The notes beneath the pieces are model-generated. The model had not been told where the DNA came from, made no database searches, and was given only the letters and a program-made list of their open reading frames with translations. From assembly GCF_000428125.1 (NCBI RefSeq), contig NZ_ATZI01000001.1, positions 868,001 to 932,000 on the forward strand: a DNA stretch of 64,000 nt. Reading direction: 5' to 3'. This document shows, in pieces, positions 52,971-62,654 of this stretch. Origin of the DNA: Bacteroides graminisolvens DSM 19988 = JCM 15093. Its GTDB lineage: Bacteria > Bacteroidota > Bacteroidia > Bacteroidales > Bacteroidaceae. Position 1 is the first letter of the stretch; every line of letters begins with the position of its first letter. Position numbers and translations under genes: made by a program.

Positions 52971-55900
52971 ATGTTAAAGCTTAAACAAATATTAAGTAGT
53001 ATTTTTATTTTGTTCTGCTTGTTTTTTTGCTCTACAATATGGGCACAGAACTCTGGCAATATTAATATTCCAGTAGGACAAATTACAATTAAGAATCTGA
53101 TACAAATAGTTGAAAAACAGACAGATTACTCTTTTGTTTTTGACAACTCAATCAATTTAGATAAAACAGTACAAATAAAAGGTGAAACCAAGAATATTAA
53201 TTCTATCTTAAAACAGCTATTTGATGGGCGGGAGATTGCTTACGAAATAGTAGGTACGCAGATTATTTTAAAAAAGACAGCGCAAAATAATCTGTCAGAA
53301 AAAAAAATAGCAGGTACAATTACTGATGAGGTTGGTGAGCCTATTATTGGGGCGAGTATTCGTATTAAGAATGGAAATACAGGTACTATATCTGATGCAA
53401 ATGGTGCTTTTTCTTTGATGGTGCCTGGAAATGGAGAACTTGAAATAACTTTTGTAGGATACACACCTCTGATGGTAAAAGTGGGAGCTAAACAAGTACT
53501 TCAGATAGTGATGAAGGAAGATGCAAAAGCATTGGAAGAAGTTGTTGTAACGGCTTTAGGTATCAAGCGTGAAGAGAAAGCCTTAGGATATGCGGTTCAG
53601 AATTTAAAAGGCGATCATTTACAAACGGTGAAGGGTATTGATGTTGGGTCTTCTCTGACTGGCAAAATTGCAGGTGTGAATGTATTGAACTCTAGTGAAT
53701 TCGGTGAAGGACCTAGCATCTTAGTGCGTGGCGAGCAACCTTTGTTGGTTATTGATGGTATTCCTTATGCCAATATGACTCTTCGCGAAGTGGCTTCGGA
53801 TGATATTGAATCGCTAAGTGTATTGAAAGGTGCCACCGCTTCCGCTCTTTATGGTTCACGTGGGCAGAGTGGTGCTATCATGGTTACTACCAAGCGCGGA
53901 GCTGAGAAGGAAGGTATTAGTATTGCGGTTAATAGTGGAACAATGTTTTCTGCCGGCTATCTGGCTATTCCAGAATTGCAATCAACTTACGGACGTGTAG
54001 TGAAGCAAAATGTAGATGGATCTTTGGAATATGTACGCTCTGGTGACGGCTCATGGGGAGCTCCACTCGAAGGACAGGAAGTGATTCAATGGGACCCCAT
54101 TTCTAAAACAATGAAGGCAATGCCTTACATTGCACGAGGAAAGAATAATTTCAGAAACTTCTTGGAGCAGGGCTATATCCTCAACAATAACGTAAGTATT
54201 TCGCAGAAAGGAAAATATGGGAATGTTCGTGCTTCTGCAACGTGGATCAATAACAAAGGGCAGTACCCTAATTCTACTTACGATAAATATACTTATACAT
54301 TAGGTGGTGATATTAAGTTCGACAAATTCTCATTCACTACAAACTTAGCTTATAACAAACATGAATCACCCAATTTGGGATTTAGTGGTTATACTGGCTA
54401 CGATCCTATGTACAGTCTGCTTATCTGGGCTTCTCCCGATTGGGATTTGAGAGATTATAAAGACTATTGGTTGACTCCGAATGAAGTGCAAAATAATAGC
54501 TATACAGCAGGAAACAACAATCCATACTTTGACCGCTACGAAAGACTACATTCATTGAATAAAGATATTTTCAACGGGTCTGTTGAAATGAAGTATGAGC
54601 CTACCAAGTGGCTGAATACATTAGTACGTTTGGGATACGATACATACAGCAATCGTCAGGATGTCAGAATCTCTAAAGGCTCTTTCCAAGGTGGAGGTAA
54701 TTCAACTGTTATATCCGGTGGAGAGGAAGTATGGGGAGAATCTCAGAAAGGATCTTATAACACAGGTATTGGTCGTGGCTATAGTATCAATGGTGACTTT
54801 ATTACGTCAGCCAACTATCGTTATAAAGATTTTGGAGTAGATGGCTTTGTGGGAGGTTCTATTATGTATACTCAGGATGAAGGAATAGAGGCTCGCACCA
54901 AAGGCGGACTTTCCATACCTGGATTTTATTCACTGAAGGCCTCTGTTGACCCCGCTAAGGTAGCATCGCGCATGTACAAGAAGCAGACAAACAGTTTGTA
55001 TGGTCGTTTAGGCCTATCTTGGCGTAGTCTGGCATTTGCCGAAATGACTCTTCGTAATGACTGGGTATCTACACTTCCAGAGACAACCCGTTCATATCTT
55101 TATCCATCTTTTTCCGGAAGTTTTGTAGTATCCGAATTACTTCCAGAGTGGGAATGGCTATCATTGTGGAAGCTGAGAGGCTCTTGGGTAACTTCGAAAA
55201 AAGCAGCTGATGTTTATGCTATTAATTCTGTATTAAGTGTAAACAGTAGTGTGTGGGGAACTTTGAGTTCGGCTGTATTGCCTACTACTATACGCGGTAC
55301 AGACATTCTGCCCGAGTCTACCCGTACTTACGAGTTCGGAACTGCCGTCAATCTACTGAAGAATAGGCTTTCTTTTGACTTTGCTTACTATAATAAGAAA
55401 GCTTACGACTTTATAAAGAGTGCCAGCATCAGTCCTTCATCAGGTTATTCATCTAACTTTATAAACACGCAAGAGGAAATCACTCGCAAAGGTGTTGAAT
55501 TAACAATTAATGGTACTCCGATTGAAACTAGAAATCTTCGCTGGGAGCTATCATTCAACTGGTCCAAATATGCTGACTATTACACCAAATTGGATCCTAC
55601 ATATTCTGCAGACAAACCTTGGGTGAGAGTTGGCGAGAGAGCAGACGCTTTTGTTTTCAATGATTATTTGAGAGACTCGGAAGGAAGCATTATTCATAAC
55701 TCATCAGGTTTGCCTGAATACTCAAAATATCAATCAAAATATGGAAATAAAGGTCCCGATTGGATTTGGGGTGTTAATACTACATTGAAGTATAAAAGCT
55801 GGCAACTGGGATTGTCATTTGATGGTCGCGTAGGTGGTAATATCTCATCAATTACAGAGATGTATATGTGGCGTTCCGGTGGGCACCCCGAATCTGTAAC

Positions 55901-56351
55901 GCCTGAACGTTATTTGGATATGAAAACCCCAGGTAGTAAAAACTATGTTGGACAAGGTGTGAAGATTGTTTCTGGTACCGTTCAGTATGATACGTATGGC
56001 AATATTATAGAAGGCACTGATACTCGCGTGTTTGTTCCCAATGATATTGCTACTACTTATAAATCTTATATTGAATCATATCACAAGGGTACAGCTTGGG
56101 GGGGCGCTCCTTCAAAATCAGATATTAAAAGCGGTACATTTTTCAAACTGAGAGAAGTCTCATTAACCTATAATGTTCCCAAAACAGTTTGCTCGATGAT
56201 AAAAGCCCAGTCTTTGTCTGTATCAGCTATTGGGCAGAATGTCCTATTTTGGGCAAAAGATTTTAAATATTCCGACCCTGATGGAGGAAGCGAAAATTTC
56301 TCGGATCCGTCACAGCGCTATCTTGGATTTAATGTAAAAATAGGTTTCTAA
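52971..56351 (+). CDS. STN-domain SusC-like TonB-dependent transporter
   Basis: 1126 residues from the ATG at 52971; an upstream TTG at 52920 is rejected because the signal peptide starts at MLKLKQIL. Residues about 30-103 are a secretin/TonB short N-terminal (STN) domain, absent from the other SusC proteins in this window. It would contact FecR to signal transport. The carboxypeptidase-regulatory-like domain (about 112-190), TonB-box region LEEVVVTALG (about 198-207), plug (SLTGKIAGVNVLNSSEFGEG, LYGSRGQSGAIMVTTKRG) and barrel ending GFNVKIGF follow. It is paired with the SusD 21 nt downstream. Confidence 0.96.
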   Translation: MLKLKQILSSIFILFCLFFCSTIWAQNSGNINIPVGQITIKNLIQIVEKQTDYSFVFDNSINLDKTVQIKGETKNINSILKQLFDGREIAYEIVGTQIILKKTAQNNLSEKKIAGTITDEVGEPIIGASIRIKNGNTGTISDANGAFSLMVPGNGELEITFVGYTPLMVKVGAKQVLQIVMKEDAKALEEVVVTALGIKREEKALGYAVQNLKGDHLQTVKGIDVGSSLTGKIAGVNVLNSSEFGEGPSILVRGEQPLLVIDGIPYANMTLREVASDDIESLSVLKGATASALYGSRGQSGAIMVTTKRGAEKEGISIAVNSGTMFSAGYLAIPELQSTYGRVVKQNVDGSLEYVRSGDGSWGAPLEGQEVIQWDPISKTMKAMPYIARGKNNFRNFLEQGYILNNNVSISQKGKYGNVRASATWINNKGQYPNSTYDKYTYTLGGDIKFDKFSFTTNLAYNKHESPNLGFSGYTGYDPMYSLLIWASPDWDLRDYKDYWLTPNEVQNNSYTAGNNNPYFDRYERLHSLNKDIFNGSVEMKYEPTKWLNTLVRLGYDTYSNRQDVRISKGSFQGGGNSTVISGGEEVWGESQKGSYNTGIGRGYSINGDFITSANYRYKDFGVDGFVGGSIMYTQDEGIEARTKGGLSIPGFYSLKASVDPAKVASRMYKKQTNSLYGRLGLSWRSLAFAEMTLRNDWVSTLPETTRSYLYPSFSGSFVVSELLPEWEWLSLWKLRGSWVTSKKAADVYAINSVLSVNSSVWGTLSSAVLPTTIRGTDILPESTRTYEFGTAVNLLKNRLSFDFAYYNKKAYDFIKSASISPSSGYSSNFINTQEEITRKGVELTINGTPIETRNLRWELSFNWSKYADYYTKLDPTYSADKPWVRVGERADAFVFNDYLRDSEGSIIHNSSGLPEYSKYQSKYGNKGPDWIWGVNTTLKYKSWQLGLSFDGRVGGNISSITEMYMWRSGGHPESVTPERYLDMKTPGSKNYVGQGVKIVSGTVQYDTYGNIIEGTDTRVFVPNDIATTYKSYIESYHKGTAWGGAPSKSDIKSGTFFKLREVSLTYNVPKTVCSMIKAQSLSVSAIGQNVLFWAKDFKYSDPDGGSENFSDPSQRYLGFNVKIGF

Positions 56352-56372
56352 CTTGTTAAATAAGAACATTGT

Positions 56373-57905
56373 ATGAAAAATATATATCGAATAGTATATA
56401 CAGCGGGGTTTATTTGTTTATCTTGCCTATCTGCTTGTAATAATTTTGAAGAAATCAACACCAATCCTGATTCTATTACCAAAGCGAGTGCTTCTATGCT
56501 CTGTACCAATATTGTACTGAGTAATGTAAAATTCAACGGAAGAGATTCGCATGCATATTTGCAGCCAAATGCAATTGCAAAATATTTGGGATTTGCCAAC
56601 GAGAGTCAAATGCCTGAACAATACAACAGCTTTGGTAATAGCAGTTTCGAACAAATGACGATTCTGCCTAATATTGAAAAAATGGTAGAGTATGCTACTG
56701 GTACAGCAATGGAGAACTCCTATAGAGGAATTGCTAAGTTTTCCAGAGCTTATATGTTCTATAAAACAACGATGCGTGTAGGTGACATTCCTTATAGCCA
56801 AACCAACCAGGGGGCTACAGGAAGTTATCGTCCTATATTCGACAGCCAGAAAGATGTATTATTGGGAGTACTCGATGAACTGAAAGAGGCAGATACTTAT
56901 TTCGCAAATGGTATTAAGTTCGATGGTGACCCTACCCCTTTTGCCGGAGACCCTAAAAAGTGGAGAAAGGCAACCAATGCTTTAGCGTTGAGAGTCCTCA
57001 TGAGTATGAGTAAAAAGGAAGGGGATGCTTCTCTGAGAATCAAAGAACGTTTTGCCGAAATTGTTAATGCAGGTCAGCTACTGAGCGAAGCGGATGGATA
57101 TTTAGGATTAGTATATACTTCTGTCAACATGCATCCTATGGCTGGAACAAACGACTTGTTCACAAGTCGAACAGTGATTAGCTCATTGTTGATTGATGAA
57201 CTCAAAAAACTGAATGATCGTAGATTATTTTATTTTGCCGATCCAGCAAGTATCAAAATAGCTACGGGTAATAATGAATCGGTAATGGATGCCTATGAAG
57301 GTGTAGATGTCTCTATGGATTATGCCGAAATGACAAATAATTATCTAAAAGGTGATTACTCACTTTTGAATTCCAGGTATCTGAAAGATGTTTCAAGTGA
57401 ACCAAGAATGGTGATCAGTTATGCGGAACAACAGCTAATCCTGGCTGAGGCACGTATATATGGATGGATTACTACCGGAAGTGCAGAAGATTATTATAAA
57501 TCAGCAGTAAAATGGGCTTTGGGCATTCAAATGAATACTAAAGGCGATAAATATGCTCATGGTATGGAAATAACTGCAGACTATATCAACAACTATTTTA
57601 CAGGAGAAGCTGCTTTCAAAAGCACTAGTAGTGAACAGTTGAAACAAATCTGGATTCAACACTATATTCTTAACTTTATGCAAGATGCAGAAGAAAGTTA
57701 TTTTGAATATCGTAGAAATAAATATCCTGTTTTCCCCATTAACCCCAATACGAATCTAAATTTGGAGAATGCCTCTGTTATTCCTATGAGATGGCTCTAT
57801 CCTTCATCTGAAACCAATTATAACAGAGAGAATCTGGAGACAGCTTTGAATAATCAGTTTGATGGATATGATGAGGTAAACAAATTAATGTGGATTCTTA
57901 AATAG
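56373..57905 (+). CDS. SusD-like lipoprotein of the second SusD class
   Basis: A 510-residue lipoprotein with lipobox CLSACNNFEE (Cys about 22). It matches the SusD-like_2 type rather than the RagB type of the other loci: NTNPDSITKASASML near the start, FSRAYMFYKTTMRVGDIPYS, DPTPFAGDPKKWRKATNALALRVLM in the middle and YYKSAVKWALGIQM later. It works with the STN-SusC as the substrate-binding lid. A ~100-nt inverted-repeat element separates it from the enzyme genes. Confidence 0.93.
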   Translation: MKNIYRIVYTAGFICLSCLSACNNFEEINTNPDSITKASASMLCTNIVLSNVKFNGRDSHAYLQPNAIAKYLGFANESQMPEQYNSFGNSSFEQMTILPNIEKMVEYATGTAMENSYRGIAKFSRAYMFYKTTMRVGDIPYSQTNQGATGSYRPIFDSQKDVLLGVLDELKEADTYFANGIKFDGDPTPFAGDPKKWRKATNALALRVLMSMSKKEGDASLRIKERFAEIVNAGQLLSEADGYLGLVYTSVNMHPMAGTNDLFTSRTVISSLLIDELKKLNDRRLFYFADPASIKIATGNNESVMDAYEGVDVSMDYAEMTNNYLKGDYSLLNSRYLKDVSSEPRMVISYAEQQLILAEARIYGWITTGSAEDYYKSAVKWALGIQMNTKGDKYAHGMEITADYINNYFTGEAAFKSTSSEQLKQIWIQHYILNFMQDAEESYFEYRRNKYPVFPINPNTNLNLENASVIPMRWLYPSSETNYNRENLETALNNQFDGYDEVNKLMWILK

Positions 57906-57923
57906 AAGCTGAATAGAAAAAAA

Positions 57924-58024
57924 AACTGACTAAAAGGTCGACTGTTATTAATTGAGACTGCTTCAATTCCCCCATTTTCTTTGATGTAGCCTTGATAGAA
58001 TCACTGTAGACTTTTTAGTCAGTT
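57924..58024. repeat. 16-bp inverted repeat, MITE- or terminator-like element
   Basis: AACTGACTAAAAGGTC (57924-57939) is inverted at 58009-58024 with one G-T wobble, and weaker symmetry continues inward. The central 69 nt is unremarkable. It separates susD from the phosphoesterase gene and overlaps the promoter-proximal region of the latter. The arm length and layout resemble the ends of a deleted insertion sequence. Confidence 0.6.
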
Positions 58025-58042
58025 CCTAAACAATATGGAAGT

Positions 58043-59488
58043 ATGAGAAAAAAGTTATATGCTTTATTATTACTCTCTTTGACCGCTAACTTTCTATACG
58101 CTCAGCAACTTATTAATGGTAGAATTCATTGTGAGAATAAAGGTATAGCGGAGGTTGTTGTAACCGATGGCAGGAATGTGACCAAGACAAATTCGAAAGG
58201 TTATTATAAACTTTTTGTAGATGGGGCTCAAAGCTATGTTTACTACTCACTGCCTAAACACTATGAATCGCCTTTAAAAAATGGCATACCGGTATTTTAC
58301 AAAGAAATAGTCCCCCATGTAGATCGCTATGATTTTGAAATAAAGAAATCAGTTAGGGAACAACATAAACATACATTTGTAGTTTGGGCAGATCCACAGA
58401 TCATTGATCCTGAAGAATTTCAGTTATTAGAGAAAGTAATAGATGATATAAAGGGAACTCAAGATATTTATAATACCTCTTTTCATGGTATAAGTTGCGG
58501 GGATATTGTTTTTGACCGACTGAACTTTTTTGATAACTATAAGAATTCTATTGGTCGGTTTGACTTTCCTTTCTATCAGGTGCTGGGAAATCATGATATG
58601 GACTATTCGAATGAAACACATGAGTCGTCAAGACGGTCGTATCAGAAGGCTTTTGGTCCCGACTATTACTCTTTCAATATAGGAAATATTCATTATATCG
58701 TTTTAAACGATGTATTCTACTACGGCTATGCGTACCATTATATGGGCTATATTGATGGTCAGCAGCTAGAATGGCTAAAAAAAGACTTAGCGCAGGTGGC
58801 GAAAGGTACAACAGTGATGATTGCCTTGCATATTCCCACTATGTATACAGATGCTGATACCCGGCCCAATATGGAGAAGAGACAAAAGAATTCTCTCATA
58901 AACAACAAGGCGTTTTATGAGTGCTTGAAGGGATATAATGTGCATATTCTAGCAGGGCATAGCCATACACAGTGGAATACTGTAATCAATGACTCAATTA
59001 CGGAGCATACACATGCTGCAGCTTCTGCAGCTTGGTGGCAAGGCGAGGTAGGGCTTGATGGAACTCCTAAGGGCTATACTGTTTATGAAGTAGATGGTAA
59101 CGATATAAAATGGTATTTCAAAGGTGTAGGGATCGACAAAGATGAACAATTAAAAATTTATCCAGTGGGTACCGACGCCGAACATCCTACGGCTTTTGTT
59201 GCAAATGTATTCAACTATGATCCGCTTTGGAAGGTAGAATGGTATGAAAATGATGTACTGAAAGGTGATATGGAGCAGTATTGGGGAGTAGATCCATTGG
59301 CAAAGAGTCTTTACGCACCCGGAAAGAATAAAAAATACTCATGGTTGAGTTACGATCACACCAATCATCTGTTTAAAGCTGTTCCCGCTGACGAGCACTC
59401 ACAGATAAAAGTGGTAGTAACTGATCGATTTGGACAAAAATACACTCGAACTATCTCAGAAAAGAAAAACAATGAAAACAATAAATAG
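58043..59488 (+). CDS. Secreted calcineurin-like metallophosphoesterase
   Basis: A 481-residue secreted protein (signal 1-20, LYAQ). A small N-terminal beta domain (about 24-105) is followed by the metallophosphoesterase core with VWADPQ (Asp), ISCGDIVFD (Asp), QVLGNHDMDY (Asn-His), IALHIPTM (His) and LAGHSHTQWN (His-x-His), all dimetal ligands in order. A C-terminal beta domain (about 350-481) matches the MetallophosC extension. It hydrolyses a phosphoester outside the cytoplasm; the substrate is unknown. Being first in the enzyme operon of a glycan locus, it may act on a phosphorylated glycan, which is inference. Confidence 0.88.
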   Translation: MRKKLYALLLLSLTANFLYAQQLINGRIHCENKGIAEVVVTDGRNVTKTNSKGYYKLFVDGAQSYVYYSLPKHYESPLKNGIPVFYKEIVPHVDRYDFEIKKSVREQHKHTFVVWADPQIIDPEEFQLLEKVIDDIKGTQDIYNTSFHGISCGDIVFDRLNFFDNYKNSIGRFDFPFYQVLGNHDMDYSNETHESSRRSYQKAFGPDYYSFNIGNIHYIVLNDVFYYGYAYHYMGYIDGQQLEWLKKDLAQVAKGTTVMIALHIPTMYTDADTRPNMEKRQKNSLINNKAFYECLKGYNVHILAGHSHTQWNTVINDSITEHTHAAASAAWWQGEVGLDGTPKGYTVYEVDGNDIKWYFKGVGIDKDEQLKIYPVGTDAEHPTAFVANVFNYDPLWKVEWYENDVLKGDMEQYWGVDPLAKSLYAPGKNKKYSWLSYDHTNHLFKAVPADEHSQIKVVVTDRFGQKYTRTISEKKNNENNK

Positions 59489-61265
59489 AACATATTTATG
59501 GGTGTTTTTGTGCATATTCTTTACACAATGCACCCGGATATCAAATAATCGAACCTTTGTTCACCCTCTGACAGCCCAGGCTGATACAAACGTAGTATTA
59601 CCCCCGTTGTGGGCTTTCGGTGTGATGTATGGCGGTTATACCAACCAAGATGAAACGATGAAACGTGTCGATGAAATCATTGATCACGATTATCCCATTG
59701 ACGCATATTGGATTGATTCCTGGTTTTGGAGTTATGATGATAAAGGGAAGGGGCCACACAGATATATGGACTTTATAGCAGATACAATAGGCTATCCGGA
59801 TAGAAAAGCGATGTGGAATCATTTAGAGCAGCGTAACATCAAAGGTGGTTTTTGGGCATGGGATTGTATCTTTCAGACCGGAAATGAAGCTGCTTTTGAA
59901 GATTTTCAGCAAAAGGGATATTTCAGAAATACGTATGTAGAGTCCAATCCATGGCACAATAACAGTACTACTACAGCTATGTTTCAGACAGAAAAAGACA
60001 ATAAGAAAGGTACTTTGTGTGGCAATATTGATTTTAACAATCCCGAAGCTGTAAACTACTTTAAGCAGCAGATGAAACATTTCTTTGAGGAGGGAGCCGA
60101 CTTTATCAAGTTGGATCGTACATCCGCTATCCCAGTTTGCAAGGTTATGTTTGAAATGTCACAAGAATTTGGGAAAGAAACGAAAGGACGCGGATTCTTA
60201 TTCTCTCATACCGGTGGTCAGGAGACAGAAGAGTATAAACGATATCCTGGAAAGTGGACTGATGATACTCGTTCGGACTGGACAGTTGAGAAACCTAACA
60301 AGAATTTCAATTCATGGGTACCTGCTGTTGCTTTGAAGGAAAATATAGCCATGTTCAATGACACTATGCGTAGAAGTAGTTGCAACATACCTTTCCTTGC
60401 CAATGATTTGGGAGGTTTTGATATGGGGATTACTGATCAACTAGACGAAGAACTTTTTATCCGATGGATGCAATTTTCTCAATTCAACCCCATTGTAGAA
60501 ATCTTTTCCCAGCCGGAAAACCCTACGGCAAATCTGCCTTATCGCTATTCGGAACGAGCAGATAAACTATTTCGTGACTATTCACATCTACGTATGGGAC
60601 TTTTTCCTTACATATATTCATATGCACACCTGACACGTTTGGAAGGAAAACTAATGATGCGCAAGATAGCCGGACAAGTTTACGAATATTTGTTTGGTAA
60701 TGAATTTTTCGTAGCTCCTGTATATGAGCAGGGGGCTGTGGACAGAGAATTCCAGTTGCCTGCAGGCAGTTGGGTAAATTTTTGGACGGGAGAGATACTC
60801 GAAGGGGGCAGAAAGCATAAAGTAGCAGCTCCGTTGGAACAGATTCCATTAATGGTTCGTCAAGGTGCAATTATTCCGATGCGTGCATATGCCCGTTCTA
60901 TTGAGAAGGGAACCAACGATACATTGACTTTGCATGTGTATCCGGGAGCCGACTCGGAGTTTACATTGATAGAAGACGATGGTAGTAGCAACGATTATCT
61001 GAAGGGTATTTATGCCAAGACAGAGATTACCTCCAAAACAGGTAAAAATTCGCAGAAGATTGAGATTGCACCTATGCTTGGATATTATGATGGCATTCAA
61101 CCCAAACGCACCTGGAGAATATGTGTACATGGTGCAAAAAAGGTGGATAGCCTTATTTGTAATGGAACAGTTCTACCCTATTTCAGTCAAGAGAGTCGGA
61201 TAACTTCTGCATATTATACGGCAGACAAATATGAAAAAACCATTTTTGAAATAAAGAACGAATAA
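59472..61265 (+). CDS. GH31-family glycosidase lipoprotein without the usual N-domain
   Basis: 597 residues from the ATG at 59472, which overlaps the previous stop by 17 nt. The lipobox is FFTQCTR (Cys20). The GH31 barrel starts almost at once (PPLWAFGVMYGGYTNQ), with the nucleophile in GADFIKLDRTS (Asp215) and the acid/base in WTDDTRSDW (about Asp265). GLFPYIYSYAH and the C-terminal sheet domain (FVAPVYEQGAVDREFQLPAGSWVNFWTGE) follow. The N-terminal beta-sandwich that shapes the active site of most GH31 enzymes is missing. It probably cleaves an alpha-linked sugar from the substrate. Confidence 0.9.
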   Translation: MKTINRTYLWVFLCIFFTQCTRISNNRTFVHPLTAQADTNVVLPPLWAFGVMYGGYTNQDETMKRVDEIIDHDYPIDAYWIDSWFWSYDDKGKGPHRYMDFIADTIGYPDRKAMWNHLEQRNIKGGFWAWDCIFQTGNEAAFEDFQQKGYFRNTYVESNPWHNNSTTTAMFQTEKDNKKGTLCGNIDFNNPEAVNYFKQQMKHFFEEGADFIKLDRTSAIPVCKVMFEMSQEFGKETKGRGFLFSHTGGQETEEYKRYPGKWTDDTRSDWTVEKPNKNFNSWVPAVALKENIAMFNDTMRRSSCNIPFLANDLGGFDMGITDQLDEELFIRWMQFSQFNPIVEIFSQPENPTANLPYRYSERADKLFRDYSHLRMGLFPYIYSYAHLTRLEGKLMMRKIAGQVYEYLFGNEFFVAPVYEQGAVDREFQLPAGSWVNFWTGEILEGGRKHKVAAPLEQIPLMVRQGAIIPMRAYARSIEKGTNDTLTLHVYPGADSEFTLIEDDGSSNDYLKGIYAKTEITSKTGKNSQKIEIAPMLGYYDGIQPKRTWRICVHGAKKVDSLICNGTVLPYFSQESRITSAYYTADKYEKTIFEIKNE

Positions 61266-61948
61266 TGTATCGAGCACAGTCTTTCTTTTTAGTATTATTC
61301 AGCGTGTTGTTCCTCCTGTTTTGCTCTTTCTCTTTCCATGAGGGAAACAGAATATTGGTATTAGGTGATTCCAATGGAGCAGCCCCGCAAGGGTGGGTTA
61401 TGCAACTAAAGAAATTGCGTCCGGAAGATACGTTCTGTAACTTAGCCATTTATGGAAATACAATTGGATTTGATAACTTGAAAAATGACACTCTGAATAC
61501 TCTGAAGAATATAGACAGTTATTTATTTCGTGCAGTTCAACAGATGGGAGGAATCGATCAGGTACTCATCTGGTTGGGATCGAATGATTGTAAAGCTGAT
61601 TTCTCTTCTTTGCAAGCTGAAGTTCCTAATAATCTGGATAAATTACTTCGTCGGATAAAGTTGTCTACATATTCTTCGGAAGCAGAGGTCATTTTCATAG
61701 CACCTCCTCCAATGGCTGCCGATTCTCTTTTGGAAACAAAGTATCATGGAGGAAAAGAGAGATTGGATAGGTTGGTTCCCCATTTAGAAAAAATAGTGCG
61801 GAAGCATCGATGCTTCTTTCTCAATATTCATGATTCGCTTGCTACGGATTATTTACGATTGAATTCGGATGGAATACATTTGAATGAAGAAGGATCTTTA
61901 AAGGCAGCTTCAATAATAAACCAATATTTAAACAAAGTAACCCGATGA
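61265..61948 (+). CDS. SGNH/GDSL hydrolase (first of two)
   Basis: A 227-residue secreted hydrolase with a hydrophobic leader (about 1-25). SGNH blocks: ILVLGDSNGAA (block I Ser), LAIYGNTIG (block II Gly region), LIWLGSNDCKA (block III Asn) and LNSDGIHLNEEG (block V Asp-x-x-His). It most likely removes acetyl or another acyl group from a glycan. It overlaps the GH31 stop by one base (TAATG) and the next start by four, so the operon is translationally coupled. Confidence 0.85.
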   Translation: MYRAQSFFLVLFSVLFLLFCSFSFHEGNRILVLGDSNGAAPQGWVMQLKKLRPEDTFCNLAIYGNTIGFDNLKNDTLNTLKNIDSYLFRAVQQMGGIDQVLIWLGSNDCKADFSSLQAEVPNNLDKLLRRIKLSTYSSEAEVIFIAPPPMAADSLLETKYHGGKERLDRLVPHLEKIVRKHRCFFLNIHDSLATDYLRLNSDGIHLNEEGSLKAASIINQYLNKVTR

Positions 61949-62628
61949 ATAAAAAGTATATAAGGTTGACCATTCTTTTAGCGGTTGTTGCATGTCTATT
62001 TTCTTTCATGTCTGGTCAAGTCAGACTGTTTGTTATTGGTGATAGCATATCTATCTTCTATGGCCCTTACTTAAAGCAATATGTAGAAGGGAAATATGAA
62101 TATGATCGGAAAAGAGACAAAGGCGAGGCTATGGAGGATTTAGATAATCCTATTGGAGCCAATGGCGGTGATTCACGTATGGTAGTAGAGTATTTGAAAA
62201 AGCTTTCAGCCAACAGGAGTTTTCATACTGATGTATTGTTGGTAAATTGCGGACTGCACGATGTGAAAACTCATCCTATAACTGGCGACAAACAAATCTC
62301 TTTGGAAGAATACCGTCACAATCTGGACACGATCTATCGACTTTCCCAAGAGATGAAGGCCAAGCTAGTCTGGGTGAATTGCACTCCTGTCAATGACTCT
62401 ATTCATAATGGCAAAGGAGTTGCTTTTCATCGTTACAATCGGGACGTGCAGTGTTATAATGCAGTAGCCGATAGTCTGTTCTTTTCCAAAGGAGTACCTA
62501 TTATAGATATGTATTCTTTTTCATTGCGCTTTCCATTGGACGCTTATATAGATCACGTGCATTATTCTGCCAAATATCGTAAGTTGCAAGCCGCATATAT
62601 AGCCGGCTTTTTAGAAAGTTTGAAATAA
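61945..62628 (+). CDS. SGNH/GDSL hydrolase (second of two)
   Basis: A 227-residue secreted hydrolase with a signal-like leader (about 1-24, MSGQ). SGNH blocks: RLFVIGDSISIFYGPYL (Ser), IGANGGDSRMV (Gly), LLVNCGLHDVKTH (a His-Asp in the Asn position) and YIDHVHYSAK (Asp-x-x-His). Its sequence differs strongly from the preceding SGNH protein although the length is identical, so it probably acts on a different acyl group or position. It starts inside the previous stop (ATGA). Confidence 0.84.
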   Translation: MNKKYIRLTILLAVVACLFSFMSGQVRLFVIGDSISIFYGPYLKQYVEGKYEYDRKRDKGEAMEDLDNPIGANGGDSRMVVEYLKKLSANRSFHTDVLLVNCGLHDVKTHPITGDKQISLEEYRHNLDTIYRLSQEMKAKLVWVNCTPVNDSIHNGKGVAFHRYNRDVQCYNAVADSLFFSKGVPIIDMYSFSLRFPLDAYIDHVHYSAKYRKLQAAYIAGFLESLK

Positions 62629-62654
62629 CAATTAATTTAATAACATTGAAAACA

